Shown here piece by piece: positions 33,053 through 45,139 of a stretch of DNA of 64,000 nt. The DNA is from Delphinapterus leucas (taxonomy: Eukaryota; Chordata; Mammalia; Artiodactyla; Monodontidae): assembly GCF_002288925.2 (NCBI RefSeq), contig NW_022098045.1:9524847-9588846 (forward strand). Direction: 5' to 3'. A program made the translations under genes and the position numbers. The notes below the pieces were generated by a model. That model did not search any database and had not been told where the DNA came from. It was given only the letters and a program-made list of their open reading frames with translations. The first letter of the stretch is position 1, and the number at the start of each line of letters is the position of its first letter.

Positions 33053-33645
33053 CGAGCCTGATATGGTTACTCCACTGCTGACATGCCTTGATGCCTCTCC
33101 GTTGCCTACAGCACAACTTACAGATGCTCCACTTTGGGATTTAAGACGCTCATGATCTAGCCACTGCCATCCTTGGCCACCTTCTTTTTCATCCCACCCC
33201 TCCCCACCACACGTGCCATTCACAGCTATTCTGAGCTACTTAACAGCTTCCTGAATTTACTCTGCCTTTGTTCATTCTCATAAGTCAGCCCAGAATCCCT
33301 CTCACCAGCACCCTTGGCCTCACTGTTCTCTCCCTGGCAAACACCTAATCACCTTTTAAAACTCATCTGTGATAGAGCACCCACCATGGATCCTCTATAA
33401 GCCACCTTCCACCTTGTTCCAAAAGAACTGACAACCATCTCTTCTCTGACTCCACTCTTTCTGTACTTATATTTTTCATTAATCCATACACACTTCACTT
33501 TATACATTTATGTAACTGTCTGTTATTTGTCTACTTCACTATGTTCTTCAAGGGTGGGGAGTATGACTCATTCATATTTACATCCACATATACAACACAG
33601 TACCCACTGCCTCGCAATTGCTCAATAAATGTTTGCTGAATAACC
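33053..33645 (+). repeat. L2 LINE 3' end, part 3
   Basis: 'ctccgttgcctacagcacaac', 'actcatctgtgatagagcacc', 'gttcttcaagggtggggag' and the terminus CTCAATAAATGTTTGCTGAA complete the L2 to its true 3' end. Confidence 0.88.
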
Positions 33646-33649
33646 AAAA

Positions 33650-33707
33650 ATCATAACAATTACAATTTATTAGGTTCTTACGATATGAAAATCACTGTGC
33701 TATGCAC

Positions 33708-33747
<40 letters not shown>

Positions 33748-33950
33748 TTAATTTAATCTTCACAAGCTTATGAGATAGGTATATAATAATCCCCATGTTA
33801 CAGACAAGGAAACCAAGGCTTATAGAATTTAAATAGTTTTCCCAAGGTCACAGATCCAGTAAGTCACATATCTAATAAGTGATAGAACCATAAACTGAAC
33901 CCATGTCTTATTCCAGACTCCAACCACTCACTCCTCTGCCTTCCTGAAGT
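33650..33950 (-). repeat. MIR SINE, antisense, split by a CA repeat
   Basis: 'attaggttcttacgatatg', then a CA tract, 'aatttaatcttcacaagc', 'ccatgttacagacaaggaaac' and 'cccaaggtcacagatccagtaag' make a nearly complete antisense MIR. Confidence 0.88.
33710..33745. repeat. (CA)n microsatellite inside MIR
   Basis: About 18 CA units replacing the part of the MIR normally reading 'ctttacatgtatt' in antisense. Confidence 0.97.
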
Positions 33951-34254
33951 GTAATTATGTCATCAAATCAGCATGTTGCCAACGATTCCATCTCAACATC
34001 ACATTATCCTATAGTTAAGAAACTTGAACATTAAATTAAGAAGGAATAACCTGAATATGAGACTCCACTAAATAAATCCACAAAACACCTCACATGGCTT
34101 ATACAGGTTTTTATTGCTTTTGTTTTCAGCATTTTCACTTGAAATTTTAAAATAAGAAATTAAGAATACCAGCAATAAATAGCTAAGCCATCACCCTATA
34201 CTTTTTAAGAGAAAGCAGAAAGTCCTCTCTAATAATAATTATTATTATAATGGC

Positions 34255-34505
34255 TTTATTCTACCCTAGCATTTCTCAAAGAAGATTAGCTCTTGGACAT
34301 GCTCCAGGAAAAATAAACGGTCAAATAAATTTAGAAATTCTGTGCCACAGTCTGCCTCCTGAGGATTCACAATGAATGTATGTTAAAAACTTTCAGAAAT
34401 CCTGCAGTTTAGGTTTAAAAAAAAGTTAAATATATTCCTTGAGTGTCCCACACATATTTGAACATAGAATCCTTTAAGAACTAATGCCCTATGGAATACA
34501 CTGCA
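34255..34505. repeat. Possible hAT (MER3/MER58-like) MITE
   Basis: 'ctagcatttctcaaagaaga' at one end and 'tatggaatacactgcagggaacactg' at the other recall hAT-Charlie MITE ends, but the match is partial. Confidence 0.35.
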
Positions 34506-34530
34506 GGGAACACTGATTCTAGCCATGTCT

Positions 34531-34592
34531 TTTTTTTTTTTTATTAACGTCTTGATTGGAGTATAATTGTTTTACAATGGTGTGTTAGTTTC
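34531..34592 (-). mobile_element. L1 3' terminus, ~60 bp
   Basis: T run then 'gattggagtataattgttttacaatggtgtgttagtttct', the last 60 bp of the younger L1 type in antisense. An extreme 5' truncation. Confidence 0.88.
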
Positions 34593-35205
34593 TTTTTGAC
34601 TTAAAATAAATGGCATGAAGCTGAATGGCAGACATTCTTTGCAACGTACATATGCTTTGAACTGAGCCAGGCCCACTCGTGGGCTCCTTTGTGTAGGCTC
34701 ATTACTTTCATTTTCTTTAAGCATCAGAGCTATATTTTCACTACTTTACTTGCAGACTCTTACGATTGCATATCATTTCTTCAGATTAGAGAGAAATTTT
34801 TTGTAGTCACATAAAATCACATTTTTATTGTTTATGCCAATTTTGTTATTATGTCAATCACAAAAGGATGTAAAATTCTTGAAGGAGCTGGTACATAAGG
34901 TAAAACGGAAGGGAATATAAAAAAGCTAAGGGTAAATTAGCATTATACTAGTTAGAGCTATGCCCCAAATTTAGCTCTAACTTTCTAATGGCTAAAACGA
35001 AGAACAAAAGACATGTTACAAGATGAGTCATGTCTTTAAGGGGAAAGCAAGCCAACTACCCAGGAGTAACATGGGTTTTCCCGGTAGTGAGACCAGAGAG
35101 CGACGTCGCCTGTGGGATCTCAGAAAGGGGACATTGTGGGGTGTGGTAGAGAAGGCTCTCGAACATATCTCATAGTAAAATAAGCCTGTACTGCAAGCCA
35201 AGAGC
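34593..35205. other. Unassigned AT-rich sequence, no gene
   Basis: No repeat or gene recognised. Confidence 0.5.
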
Positions 35206-35295
35206 AGTTCAAATTCTTTTTTTTAACCATTTTTAAAAATTGAAGTTTAGTTAATTTACACTGTTGTGCTAGTTTCAGGTGTACAGCTAAGTGAT

Positions 35296-35297
<2 letters not shown>

Positions 35298-35344
<47 letters not shown>
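35298..35344. repeat. (TA)n(GA)n microsatellite inside L1
   Basis: TA tract 35298-35328 followed by GA tract 35329-35344, expanded from a short TATA stretch of the L1 3' UTR. Confidence 0.95.
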
Positions 35345-35789
35345 TAGTCTTTTTCAGATTCTTTTCCATTATAGGTTATTATAAGATACTGGGTATAGTT
35401 CCTTGTGCTATACAGTAGGTCCTTGTTAGTTATCTATTTTATACACAGTAGTATGTATATATTAATCCCAAACTCTAGTTTACCTCTCCCCACCCCACAA
35501 TACCTCTGCCCCTGCACTATCCCCTTTGGCAACCATGAGTTTGTTTTCTATCTGTGAGTCTATTTCTGTTTTGCAAATAAGTTCATTCATATCATTTTTT
35601 TAGATTCCATATATAAGTGATACCATATGGTATTTGTCTTTCTCTGTCTGACTTACTTCATTTAATATGATAATCTCTAGGTCCATCCATGTTGCTGCAA
35701 ATGGCATTATTTCATTCTTTTTAATGGTTGAGTAATATTCCATAGTGTATATATACTACTTCTTTATGCATTCATTTGTCAATGGACAT

Positions 35790-36158
35790 TTAGGTTGCTT
35801 CCATGTCTTGGCTACTGTAAATAATGCTGCAATGAATGTTGGTGCATGTATCTTTTTGAATTATAGTTTTGTCTGGATATATGCCAAGGAGTGGGATTGC
35901 AGGATCATATGGTAGTTCTATTTTTAGTTTTTTAAGGACCCTCCATACTGTTCTCCATAGTGGCTGTATCAATTTACATTCCCACCAACAGTGCAAGAGG
36001 GTTCCCTTTTCTCCACACCCTCTCCAGCATTTATTATTTGTAGACTTTTTAATTATGGCCATTCTGACCAGTGTGAGGTGATGCCTCATTGTAGTTTTGA
36101 TTTGCATTTCTCTAATAATTAGTGATATTGAGTATATTTTCATGTGCCTGTTGGCCAT
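35790..36158 (-). pseudogene. L1 ORF2 C-terminal fragment
   Basis: A 122-codon stretch matching the L1 ORF2 C-terminus, including [18 protein letters not shown] and [14 protein letters not shown]. It ends early within the FTIA..WKQ block. No RT core. Not functional. Confidence 0.93.
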
Positions 36159-36382
36159 CTGTATGTCTTCTTTGGAGAAATGTCTATTTAGGTCTTCTGC
36201 CCCTTTTTGGACTGGGTTGTTTGTTATTTTTTTATGTTAAGCTGTATGAGCTGTTTGTATATTTTGGAAATTAATCCCTTGTTGGTAGCATCTCTTGTAA
36301 ATATTTTCTCTCAGTCTGTAGGTTGTCTTTTCACTTTGTTTATGGTTTCCTTTGCTGTGCCAAAGAGAGAAGTTCAAATTCT

Positions 36383-37274
36383 GAAGTGCAATCTGGCTAA
36401 AGCGCTTCAACAAAGGCTGATAATAAAGGTGGAGGTAGACGGTCTTCTTCATCCAAGGGAAAAGCGTTTTATATCTGGAGCAGTGGGTGGATTGTAACAC
36501 CCGCAAATGTTCCGTTATAATTACGATTTCTTGCAACCAAGCTTTTGGCAGGGATTAGACCAGAAAAAGATCAGGTACTCAAGGTTAGACAATCTATGTT
36601 GTTGATTCAAAGCAGATCTATATGTTTTGACATTGAACAGTGGCCCGGGGTACATGAGAATAACAGCCAGCTTCAGGAAATATCAGTATGGATATAAGGA
36701 ACATGAGTCCATTTGAAAAGATTCAAGACCACCAGATACCTGGGGGAGGTGCAGGGAGGGAGGTTCCACTTAGCTTGCAGAATCTGTGCTGGGTGAACCT
36801 GTCCCCTTGGCAGCCCATGAGTCAGCTGAACAATCTTGCTTGCTGTGCACCCCTCATCTCTGGCTCTGTCCAATAACATTTCAGTGGCTCTCCAGTGTTC
36901 CTTCTGCCCACACTGTTTGACTAAACTCTTTGATCCAGACCAGCACAATTAACTTTCTGACAACAGCATCACTGACAATGTATAACATGAAACCACAAGG
37001 AAGAAAATAAGAGCAGGTTATTTTCTGGCCCTTTAAAATTAAGCCTGAGAAATGCATGTTTTATTAGCACCCTGGCCCTCTCAATGCCTCACCAGCTGAC
37101 AGAGGCCATGCTCAGGTAAATTTGCTTTGGCTTTTTCTATGCAGCAGTTTAAGACAGCTCTGAAGATGAAAACTGATAAATAATTTGGAATGCTCCTGAT
37201 GGACAATTTGCAGAGCACAGCCTGGACCTGATATGTTTAAGAAATCACTTAAAAGTGAGAAAATCAAGTCTCAG
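36383..37274. other. Unassigned sequence, no gene
   Basis: Single-copy-looking DNA between two L1 copies. Nothing recognised on either strand. Confidence 0.5.
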
Positions 37275-37389
37275 GAACTAATTCGAAAAGATACATGCAC
37301 CCCTATGTTCATAGCAGCACTATTTACAATAGGCAAGACATGGAAGCAACCGAAATGTCCATCAACAGAGGAATGGCTAAAGAAGATGT

Positions 37390-37434
<45 letters not shown>

Positions 37435-37890
37435 ATGGATGGACCTAGAGATTATCATATTAAGTGAAGTAACTCAGACAAAGACAAATATCATATGATG
37501 TCACTTATATGTGGAATATTTAAAAATGATATAAATGAACTTATTTACAAAACAGAAATAGACTCACAGACATAGAAAACAAACTTACCATTACCAAAGG
37601 GGATAGTAGGTGGGGGAAAGGGAATAAATTAGGAGCTTGGGATTAACATATACACATTACTATATATAAAATAAATAAACAACAAGGACCTACTGTAGCA
37701 CAGGGAACTGTATTCAATATCTTGTAATAAACTATAATGGAAAAGAATCTGAAGAAGAATATATATATGTATATATATTTGAATATTATATATATATATA
37801 ACTGAATCACTTTGCTGTATACCTGAAACTAACAAAATATTGTAAATAAACTATACTTCAATAAAAAATGGTTTAAAAAAAGTCACACAA
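37275..37890 (+). mobile_element. L1, 5'-truncated, older family, with TA-expanded interior
   Basis: Sense L1: AATTCGAAAAGATACATGCA, 'atggaagcaaccgaaatgtcc', the ORF2 end, then a 3' UTR ending 'aacaaaatattgtaaataaactatacttcaataaa'. A TA tract (37392-37430) replaces about 55 bp of ORF2. A further TA-rich part lies at 37755-37800. Confidence 0.93.
37392..37430. repeat. (TA)n microsatellite within L1 ORF2
   Basis: Pure TA repeat beginning at the position where sibling L1 copies read GTGGTATATATACAATGG. Confidence 0.97.
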
Positions 37891-38753
37891 AAATAAAAAT
37901 TAAAAAAGGGAGAGAATTGAGTTTTAGAAACCAAATAGATTGGCCTCATAGACTTTTCTTAACCTAAATAAGTATTTTTCAAGTTATCTCACCTCTTTTC
38001 TCTGTCTCTATCAACTTCCTTCTCAAGACAAGCAAACAGAAAATAGTGTAAAACATAAAGGCTAACTCTGAGCTAGTTAGGTAATAGCAGTTCACTAAGA
38101 GAATTTTATAGGGATTTAAAATTCTCCATGACAACTGTCATTCAAGATTTCAATTTGTTTCAGCCACCAATCCTGCTTTTAGTGGATTTGGTGCTTATAG
38201 AACTGGGAGGTAGAGGCTTCTACTTTCTTCTCTCACTTGCTGAAAGGAAAACTCTCCAAGTCCGTTTATATTTATATAATATTTATGAGGGATTTGAATA
38301 TAAAGCTTTGATGAACCGAAAATGGATCCTATGGCATGTGTGAAAAGGTTAATGAAAGGCCGGCTGTATCAGCAAACAGAAGTTTACTATGTTGCTGGGA
38401 ATGTCTTAATGTCACATTTTCATTAAAGAAATAATCATGAGTGTATCATGACTCATTTGCAATTTGGTGGCATTAAGGAAGAATTCATTACTTAGATCAG
38501 GAATCACATCTGTCTTGCTTTTTCTCCAGCTCCTAGGGATTTATTTGACATTAGAAATGGAAAAACCAGACTGTCTATTCCTTTTATTTAAATAAGCATG
38601 CACAAAAATAAATAAGCAAGCAAACGCCTTTTCCTCAGGGGAGAAATCTCTCGTAATTAATCATCATTAAGTACACCTTCTGCAATCCCGGCCCTGACTG
38701 GTCACTTCTCATGGATATTTCACCTTGTTTTATTTTTCACGGTAAATTGTGAT
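37891..38753. other. Single-copy-looking sequence; possible conserved element
   Basis: No repeat or gene recognised. The segment 38380-38720 is repeat-free with TAATTAAT, CATTAAG and TCATGACTCATT cores, so it could be a noncoding regulatory element. Untested. Confidence 0.35.
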
Positions 38754-38882
38754 AAAAATGAACCTCTTCTGGGGATATATGTATAGGTATAGCTGATTCA
38801 CTTTGTTATAAAGCAGAAAATAACACACCATTGTATAGCAATTATACTCCAATAAAGATGTTAAAAAAAAATGAACCTCTTC
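38754..38882 (+). mobile_element. L1 3' end, ~97 bp, with 16-bp TSD
   Basis: Host AAAAATGAACCTCTTC occurs at 38754-38769 and 38867-38882. Between them is only the final L1 3' UTR ('ggggatatatgtatagg', 'acaccattgtatagcaattatactccaat') and an A tail. A textbook short target-primed insertion. Confidence 0.96.
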
Positions 38883-38929
38883 CTTTTTTTTTTCAATGAC
38901 TTTTAACTACACTTTACTTGAATAATCCT

Positions 38930-40940
38930 TTCTGCCACCATAATCTTTTCTTCTTCTGATGCTGTTCCATCTCCAAAATCTTATTCTCCAAAATGTCACA
39001 TTCTGACCACAAAATACTATCCCACCAGCCCTCAAATCCCTAACTCTGAATACCCTTGTATTTAGACTTCATTCTGATTTCATATGGATTGACTTCTCAC
39101 TTTTCTCCTCCAAGCTTCATTTCCTGCTCCCAGGATTGGCTTAACAAGCCATGACTACTTCAACTCCTCACTGACTACCATCTATAATTCCTTTACCCAC
39201 TTAAACATTTTCCTTGCACCTGCCCTTCAAATTCCTTAATTCACAGACCATCTGCTTTCTGTGTTCCTCTCCCCAGACCATGGATCACTTTTGGAAAAGA
39301 TTATACCATAATATCAACTGGTACAGCTTATGGTTCCAAGCTTAGCAGACTGTAGGACCACCCAGCAATTCTTTGGCCTGAGCTAGTGAACTTTCTCTTG
39401 CACTCCACCCAATATTTCAATATTTCATCCTTATATTAGAACCCCTTATCCCATCCCTTATTTGCTGCTCTCAGAAGACGAGCTTTAGTCTTACTTCACA
39501 GGAAAAGAGGCCACCAAGCATGAATCCCCTCAATGTCCTCCTCTTCCACACCATCACCAGAACTATCCATAGTTATGCTTCTCCCAACATCATTCCCTGT
39601 CATGGTTGAGGACTATATATTCCCCTTTCTGTGCATCAATCTTATCTTTTCCAACATTCTTTGGGCCTCCCCACGCCTTTTCCTCCCATATTTTAAGCTT
39701 TTTTTCAATAGCCCCTTCCTCTCAATCTACAAAATTTTCTCATCCCTTTCCAATTAATAAAAACCATCCTTCAAGTCAGTGTCTTCCTCTAGCCAACTCC
39801 CCCATTCTCTCATCTTCTTCTGGCCAAGCTCTACAAAGAATAATCTACAGACACTATCTCCATTTCTTTACTGCACATCCATTTCCCCATCCACTTAAAA
39901 CCCTTCCAGCCCTTTAGCCACTTTCCTGAGACTCTTCTTATTCACATCCACCAAGGGCGTCTTTACTGACCAGACTAGCGACATTTCTCAGTCCTAATCT
40001 CACTGGCCTTGCTGCACCCACTGTCACAGCAGTTAGCAGCCCCTCCCTTCCTAACCTCACCCCCAGATTCCGTAACAATACTCTCTCCTCGTTCTCCTAT
40101 CATTTGATGTTCCTTTTGGGTTTCCTTCTCTTCTGCCTGACCTGTTGGTGCCCCCAGGGTTCTGTATTAGCCTTCTTACTTTGTACTGTGCCTGCTCTCT
40201 TGGCCTGTGCTGCTCATTCTCGGAATCACCTTCTACTCTCACTTGTACACAGTTGATTTCCAGATCTGTCTCCCCAGGACAGAGCTCCTGACAGAGACCC
40301 AGACTTATTATCTGACTGCCTATTACAACTTGGATATTTTCATTCAACAGATTTGAAACTTATGATGCCTTCCTACTCTTTTCTGCCTCCTAAATTTCTG
40401 AGTTTAGTTAATGACCTCACCATCTACCCAATTCCAAAAATTAGAAACTTGAAGGAGTTAACTATGACCCTCGAATGGATCCCCCACTCCAATTGGTCCC
40501 TATGTTTTTGTAATTCTACATCACAAGTATCTCTGAAGCTCTTTTCTCTCTATCATTACTTAGTTCATCAGATACTAAACGACCTCCTGATTAACTGATT
40601 CTGATTGGCCTCCCTTCCTTGAATCCCTTGCCCCACATTCCCACTCACACGTAACATGGTGACCTTTGTAGCTCGACCCTGTGCTGCTCCTCTAAGCTCC
40701 ATATTCATATATCCAGATGCCGACTCCACATCACCATGTGAATGTCTCAAATGCATCTCAAAGTCAAGATGTCCAGATGGAATTTATGATTTGGGTTCAA
40801 TAATCTTGTCTGCTACATCAGTGAGTAACACCACTTTTTAGCCATTATGCAAGTCAGAAACCTAGAAGCTGTCCTTGATACTCCTCTATCACCCCATATC
40901 CAACCCATGACCAGGTGGTTTCCATCTTACTTCCTAATTG
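38930..40940 (+). repeat. L2 LINE, long internal copy, part 1 (~2 kb)
   Basis: CT-rich sense sequence following L2 order. Examples are 'ccaccaagggcgtctttactgacc' and 'acagttgatttccagatctgtctccccaggacagagctcc' (the L2 'tatatctccagcccagacctctcccc' region), 'cactgtgaatgtctcaaatgcatctc'-like at 40733, and 'gctgtccttgatactcctctatcacc'. The reading frame is destroyed throughout. The copy continues after an L1 at 41686. Identity at the left edge is uncertain. Confidence 0.65.
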
Positions 40941-40944
40941 TTTT

Positions 40945-41685
40945 GGCGGTTTTTTTCAGATGAATTTTTATTGTGGTAAAATACACATAACATAAAATTT
41001 ACCACCTTAACCATTTTAAAGTTCAATAGTAAGTACATTCACTTTCCTATGCAACCAATCTCTAGAACTTTTTCATGCAAAACTGAAACTCCATACCCAT
41101 TAAACAATAACTCTCCATTCCCTATTCCCCCCAGCCACTGGAAACCACCATTCCATTTTCTGTCTCTATGACTTTGACAACCCTAGGTACCTCATATAAG
41201 TGAAATTATACAGTATCTGTCCTTTTGTGACTGTCTTATTTTACTTAGCCTAATGACCTCAAGGTTCATCCATACTGTATTATGTGTCAGAATTACTTTC
41301 CTTTTTCAGACTGAATAATATTCCATTGTATGGATATACCATATTTTGTTTATCCATTTATCTGTTGATCGATGCTTGGGTTGCTCCCACCTTTGGGTAC
41401 TGAGAATAATGCTGCTATGAACATGGGTGCACAAATATCTCTTTGATTCCTAGTTTTCAATTCTTTTGCACACATACCTAGAAATGGAATTGTTGGACCA
41501 TGTAATAATTATATTTTTAACTTTTTTTTATAAATTGCTACACTCTTTTTCCATAGTGGCTGCACCATTTAACATTCCCACTAGCAGTGCACAGGGTTCC
41601 AATTTCTTCACATCCTTAAACAACATTTATGATTCTCTGGTTCTTTGGTAGTAGCCATCCTAATGGGTGTTAAGTGAACCTCTTA
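40945..41685 (-). mobile_element. Old L1M, antisense, inserted in L2
   Basis: 'gaatttttattgtggtaaaatacacataacat', 'agccactggaaaccaccatt', 'gaataatattccattgtatgg', 'gaacatgggtgcacaaatatc' and 'catagtggctgcaccatttaac' are the antisense 3' UTR and ORF2 end of an old mammalian L1. Its reading frame is broken. Confidence 0.9.
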
Positions 41686-42035
41686 ATTCTGGAATCCATT
41701 TTTTCCATCTCCACTGCCACAAGCCTGGCTTGTAGCAATCCCACAGAAATGCATACGCCTGGATCTACTCTATGCATCCTTTAATCCATTGTCCACACCA
41801 CAGATAGAGTGATCCTTTCAAATACAAATTTGATTATGTTACCTGCTGAATTAAAAATCCCTTAATGGTTTTCTGTTGCTATCAGGATTAAGATACAAAT
41901 TCCTGTCCTAGTCCACACTCATCTATTCCCTGCCCACGTCTCCCACCTTGCTGCATGTCAGTCTCCGTTGCTCTCAGCTCTCCAGCCACACAGGCCTCCT
42001 TCAGTTCTCCAGTGAATGTGGACTATTCCCTCCCA
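41686..42035 (+). repeat. L2 LINE, part 2
   Basis: Resumes the L2: 'cacagatagagtgatcctttcaaatac', 'ttaatggttttctgttgctatcaggattaag', 'ctcatctattccctgccc' and 'ccacacaggcctccttcag'. Truncated before the true 3' end. Confidence 0.82.
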
Positions 42036-42309
42036 CCCAGATGATGTGGGTAGAGGGATGAAGGGAAAGGAGAAGGACGGGAAAGGAGGAGGGAGAGGGA
42101 AGTGTTCAGAGAACTAGCTGACGGATCATAGTCTAGCTGCTCTTCTTTACTGAGACTAATACTCTTTTGGCTAATATTCCTTGATCTGCTTCTTTGCTGG
42201 ATGGACTGAAAGAATACATTCTAATCATATTTTCTTTTACATATGGGGTGAAGGAAGACTCTGGGCTAAGATTTGTAGCCCATTTCATATCACTCTCAAC
42301 TGAATTGGT
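42036..42309. other. Unassigned sequence with a purine-rich stretch
   Basis: A G/A-rich run lies at about 42056-42102. Otherwise nothing recognised. Confidence 0.5.
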
Positions 42310-42695
42310 AGGTGTACCAGTTGGCTTACCAAGATACCATATACCATAAACTGGGTGGCTTAAACAACAGAAAATTATTTTCTCACAGTGCTGAAGGCTA
42401 GGAGTCCAAGATCAAGGTGTCGGCCGTGTTGGCTTCTTCTGAGACTCCTCCCACTGATGGCGATCTTCTCTCTCTGTCTTCACATGGCCTTTCCTCTGTA
42501 CATGTCTGTATCCAAATTTCCTCTTCTTATAAGGATACCACTCACATAGGATTAGGCCCCCCCACCAATAACTTCACTTTGACTTAATTACCTCTTTAAA
42601 GACCTTGTCTCCAAATATAGTCATTTGTAAGGTATTGGATATGAAGACTTCAACATCTGACTTTGGGGGTGGACACAATCAGCCCACAACAGAAG
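42310..42695 (-). repeat. MaLR LTR (MST/MLT1 type), antisense, near complete
   Basis: 'ataccataaactgggtggctt', 'aacaacagaaaattattttctcacagtgctgaag', 'ccaagatcaaggtgtcggc', 'cttcacatggcctttcctc', 'cttataaggataccactcac' and 'ttgggggtggacacaatcagcc' give the full antisense LTR layout. No gag/pol-like interior adjoins it, so it appears solo. Confidence 0.9.
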
Positions 42696-45139
42696 GTGAA
42701 TGTGTAGAGCTGTGTGGTAGGAATCAGCAGGGTCCACCCTTTCCCTTCTCTTGAGATGTGTCTTCATTTGCATTCCTCACAATGATGCCTGAAGAATTTC
42801 AAGCGAGCTAGTTTCTAAAGCTTGGAGTCTTAATTTAACGTTATACAAAGTCCTAAAGTTTTCAGAAACACCATGGAGTGTTTTACACACTTACTGGAAA
42901 AAAAGAGACAACTATGTGGATGTCATATTCTTGGCAATCTCATTCATAAATTTATTTTATTTGTGAATGTATTAATAGTACATCTGTTTTCATGGAGGAC
43001 TTGAGAGTCTACATCATCTAGTCATTCCTGTGGATTGAGCTCCAGGGAAGAGCTGCCAGAAGTGGTCCACCCAGGAATCATGGCCGGAGCTCCTTTGCTT
43101 TGTGCATGAAGCCTGCCCTTCTGCAACCACCAGGCCCACTGCCAGCGGGGGTACATTTCACAGCTCTTCTCGCCTTGCCCAGCAGCAGCAGCCTCTCTGG
43201 CAAGAAGCCCCTTTGGCTTCTGAGCAGCATATTTGCAGCAATCCCTTGCCTGCTGCCACTGTAACAACAGTGGTGAGAACCACATCTCACAGCTGCAAAG
43301 CCCCAAAGTCCTTTCCCTACTCCTCTGACCCACTTGGCACTTGGGCCCAAGACCTTCTCCATTCCAGCAGCTTTCTGTGACCTCTACATACACATGCACA
43401 CACACACCCCTCAGATAGGGAAGGATGCTCAGCCAGTATCTTCCCCTCGAAGAACAGACACTGCAATTTCTCTGGGACTTTAAAAACATCTCCCCTCTAA
43501 TTTCTGAATGGAGTCGATTGAGGCACCAATCACCATGTTATCAGGAATAAGCGCCTACTTCATCTTCACCAATGAACAGTCCAGGGGTCCAAGGTCTAGA
43601 AGTAGGAGAGGGGGCAGAACAGTTCACGCTTTCCTCATCTTAGAGCTGAAAGAACTCAGTAGACTATTAGGACTCAAAAGAGAGACTGACAATAAAGACT
43701 CAGGCAGAGCTGGTACCCACCTCCTGCACTGAATTCTTGCCATTGACTTGGGATGGCTTGTCCAAAGGGCTGTCTTCCAGCCCCGCTAAAGGAGACATCT
43801 GTGGAATGAGAACTTTCTTAAATGTTAGGGGAAGATATTAGCAATATTCACTGCACTTCCTCTATAAGAGAAAATATAAAAGTATTGACATGAGAAAACG
43901 AAGTGACAGAATCAACAGAAACCCATTTTTCCTGCACAATAACTTACTTTAATTTCACAAAACTATTAGGCGATATAGAAATGCACCAGCTTCTGGAAAT
44001 ACGGAGTGACACTAAAGTGAAATGTCTGAAGGCTATCCCTCTGAATATCTGTGAACTTTGTCCTAGGCTATAGATTTCTATTTCTCATTTCCAATCCACT
44101 TGTCCTTTATATGAATTTGAGGAAAAGCTATTTTATTCAGTGCTATCCTAAACAATCATACTTGGAACCATCTAAGCATAGATTCTTTTTATACAAGTTC
44201 CCTTCCCCCAGCCAAGGGCATTTCACAGGAATAAGTTGTTGGGGTCTGGGTAATGGGGACCCCTTAGACTGACATGAAGACTGCTAACAGCAATGTAAAG
44301 GTGGGTATGCACAGAAAACATAAGACGGAAGGACAACCTTTGCCAGATATAATTTGCATGAGCAGCTCCTCGGGAGAAGGCAGGCCCTTTAAAGTAGGCA
44401 GAAAGAGCAAGCTGGTTTTTTGCCATAAGGAAGAGAGGTGCAGCAGCCCAGACATGTGACAAGGCAGCCGGCCGGGGGAGGACCCTTTCTGTCCCAAGTC
44501 CAGCAGCTTTTCCCAAAGGCATTGCCCTTCTCCCACTGCACATGCACACACACCAAGGGCAACAGACTCCCTGGACCAGCTCAGCCTTATGAAGGGCAGT
44601 GGGGTTCAACTAAGCCCTGACAGAGCTCACCCTAGTAAAGGAGATGACAAAAAATACAGTGAGAAGGATGTGTGTAAAGATCGTGTTCAAGAGCTCATGC
44701 TCTGCAGAAAGACAAGCCTTTGCAAGAAAATGAAAGAGAAACGCTACCCGGAGCGTTTCTGTGCTTACTATTTTTAGTGGCACAGAAAAATATTTACTGT
44801 GTTCAATCACCAAGTCTATTAAAGACAATTTATGTGCATTAAAAAATAAGCTCATCATTTAAAATTGTAATGAGAGACATTGCAACTACGCACGCAGATG
44901 TGGTTGCACAGAAGCCTGCAAGATTTGGAAGAATCCAAACACTCCCTGCCTTATCCTGGGGAGCTCCCTACTATTTACAGCTGTGTGGAGTCTTTATTCA
45001 GCATCCTTCAGCTTGTCAGACACCACCTGCCATTCATTTCCAAATGGGAAACTCGAGTGGATACAGCAGCACTGTGGCATGTGTAAGTGCTCTGCCATTT
45101 GAGTGCAGCACAGGGAGTGGGGAGCACATCTCATTAAAC
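42696..45139. other. Unassigned sequence, no gene (2.4 kb)
   Basis: Largely repeat-free. The GC-richer part (43050-43380) contains a 155-codon minus frame (43022-43489) and overlapping + frames of 92-94 codons. No domain or splice structure supports any of them. A short palindrome, GAAACGCTACCCGGAGCGTTTC, lies near 44740. Confidence 0.45.

Larger units (their letters stand above)
35206..36382 (-). mobile_element. L1, 5'-truncated (~1.15 kb), older cetartiodactyl family, with TSD
   Basis: The element is about 35218-36370. AGTTCAAATTCT at 35206-35217 recurs at 36371-36382. The 3' UTR is the 'acaacattgtaaatcaac' type and holds a TA/GA microsatellite (35298-35344). The left part codes for the ORF2 end. 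Confidence 0.95.

Noticed and set aside
43022..43489. 155-codon minus-strand open frame in GC-richer DNA
   Set aside because: No recognisable domain, no splice or promoter context, and overlapping frames are open on the other strand. Cannot be supported as a gene.
44735..44765. Palindrome GAAACGCTACCCGGAGCGTTTC
   Set aside because: A short imperfect hairpin with no flanking features; one such palindrome is expected by chance in 64 kb and no miRNA-like stem extends from it.
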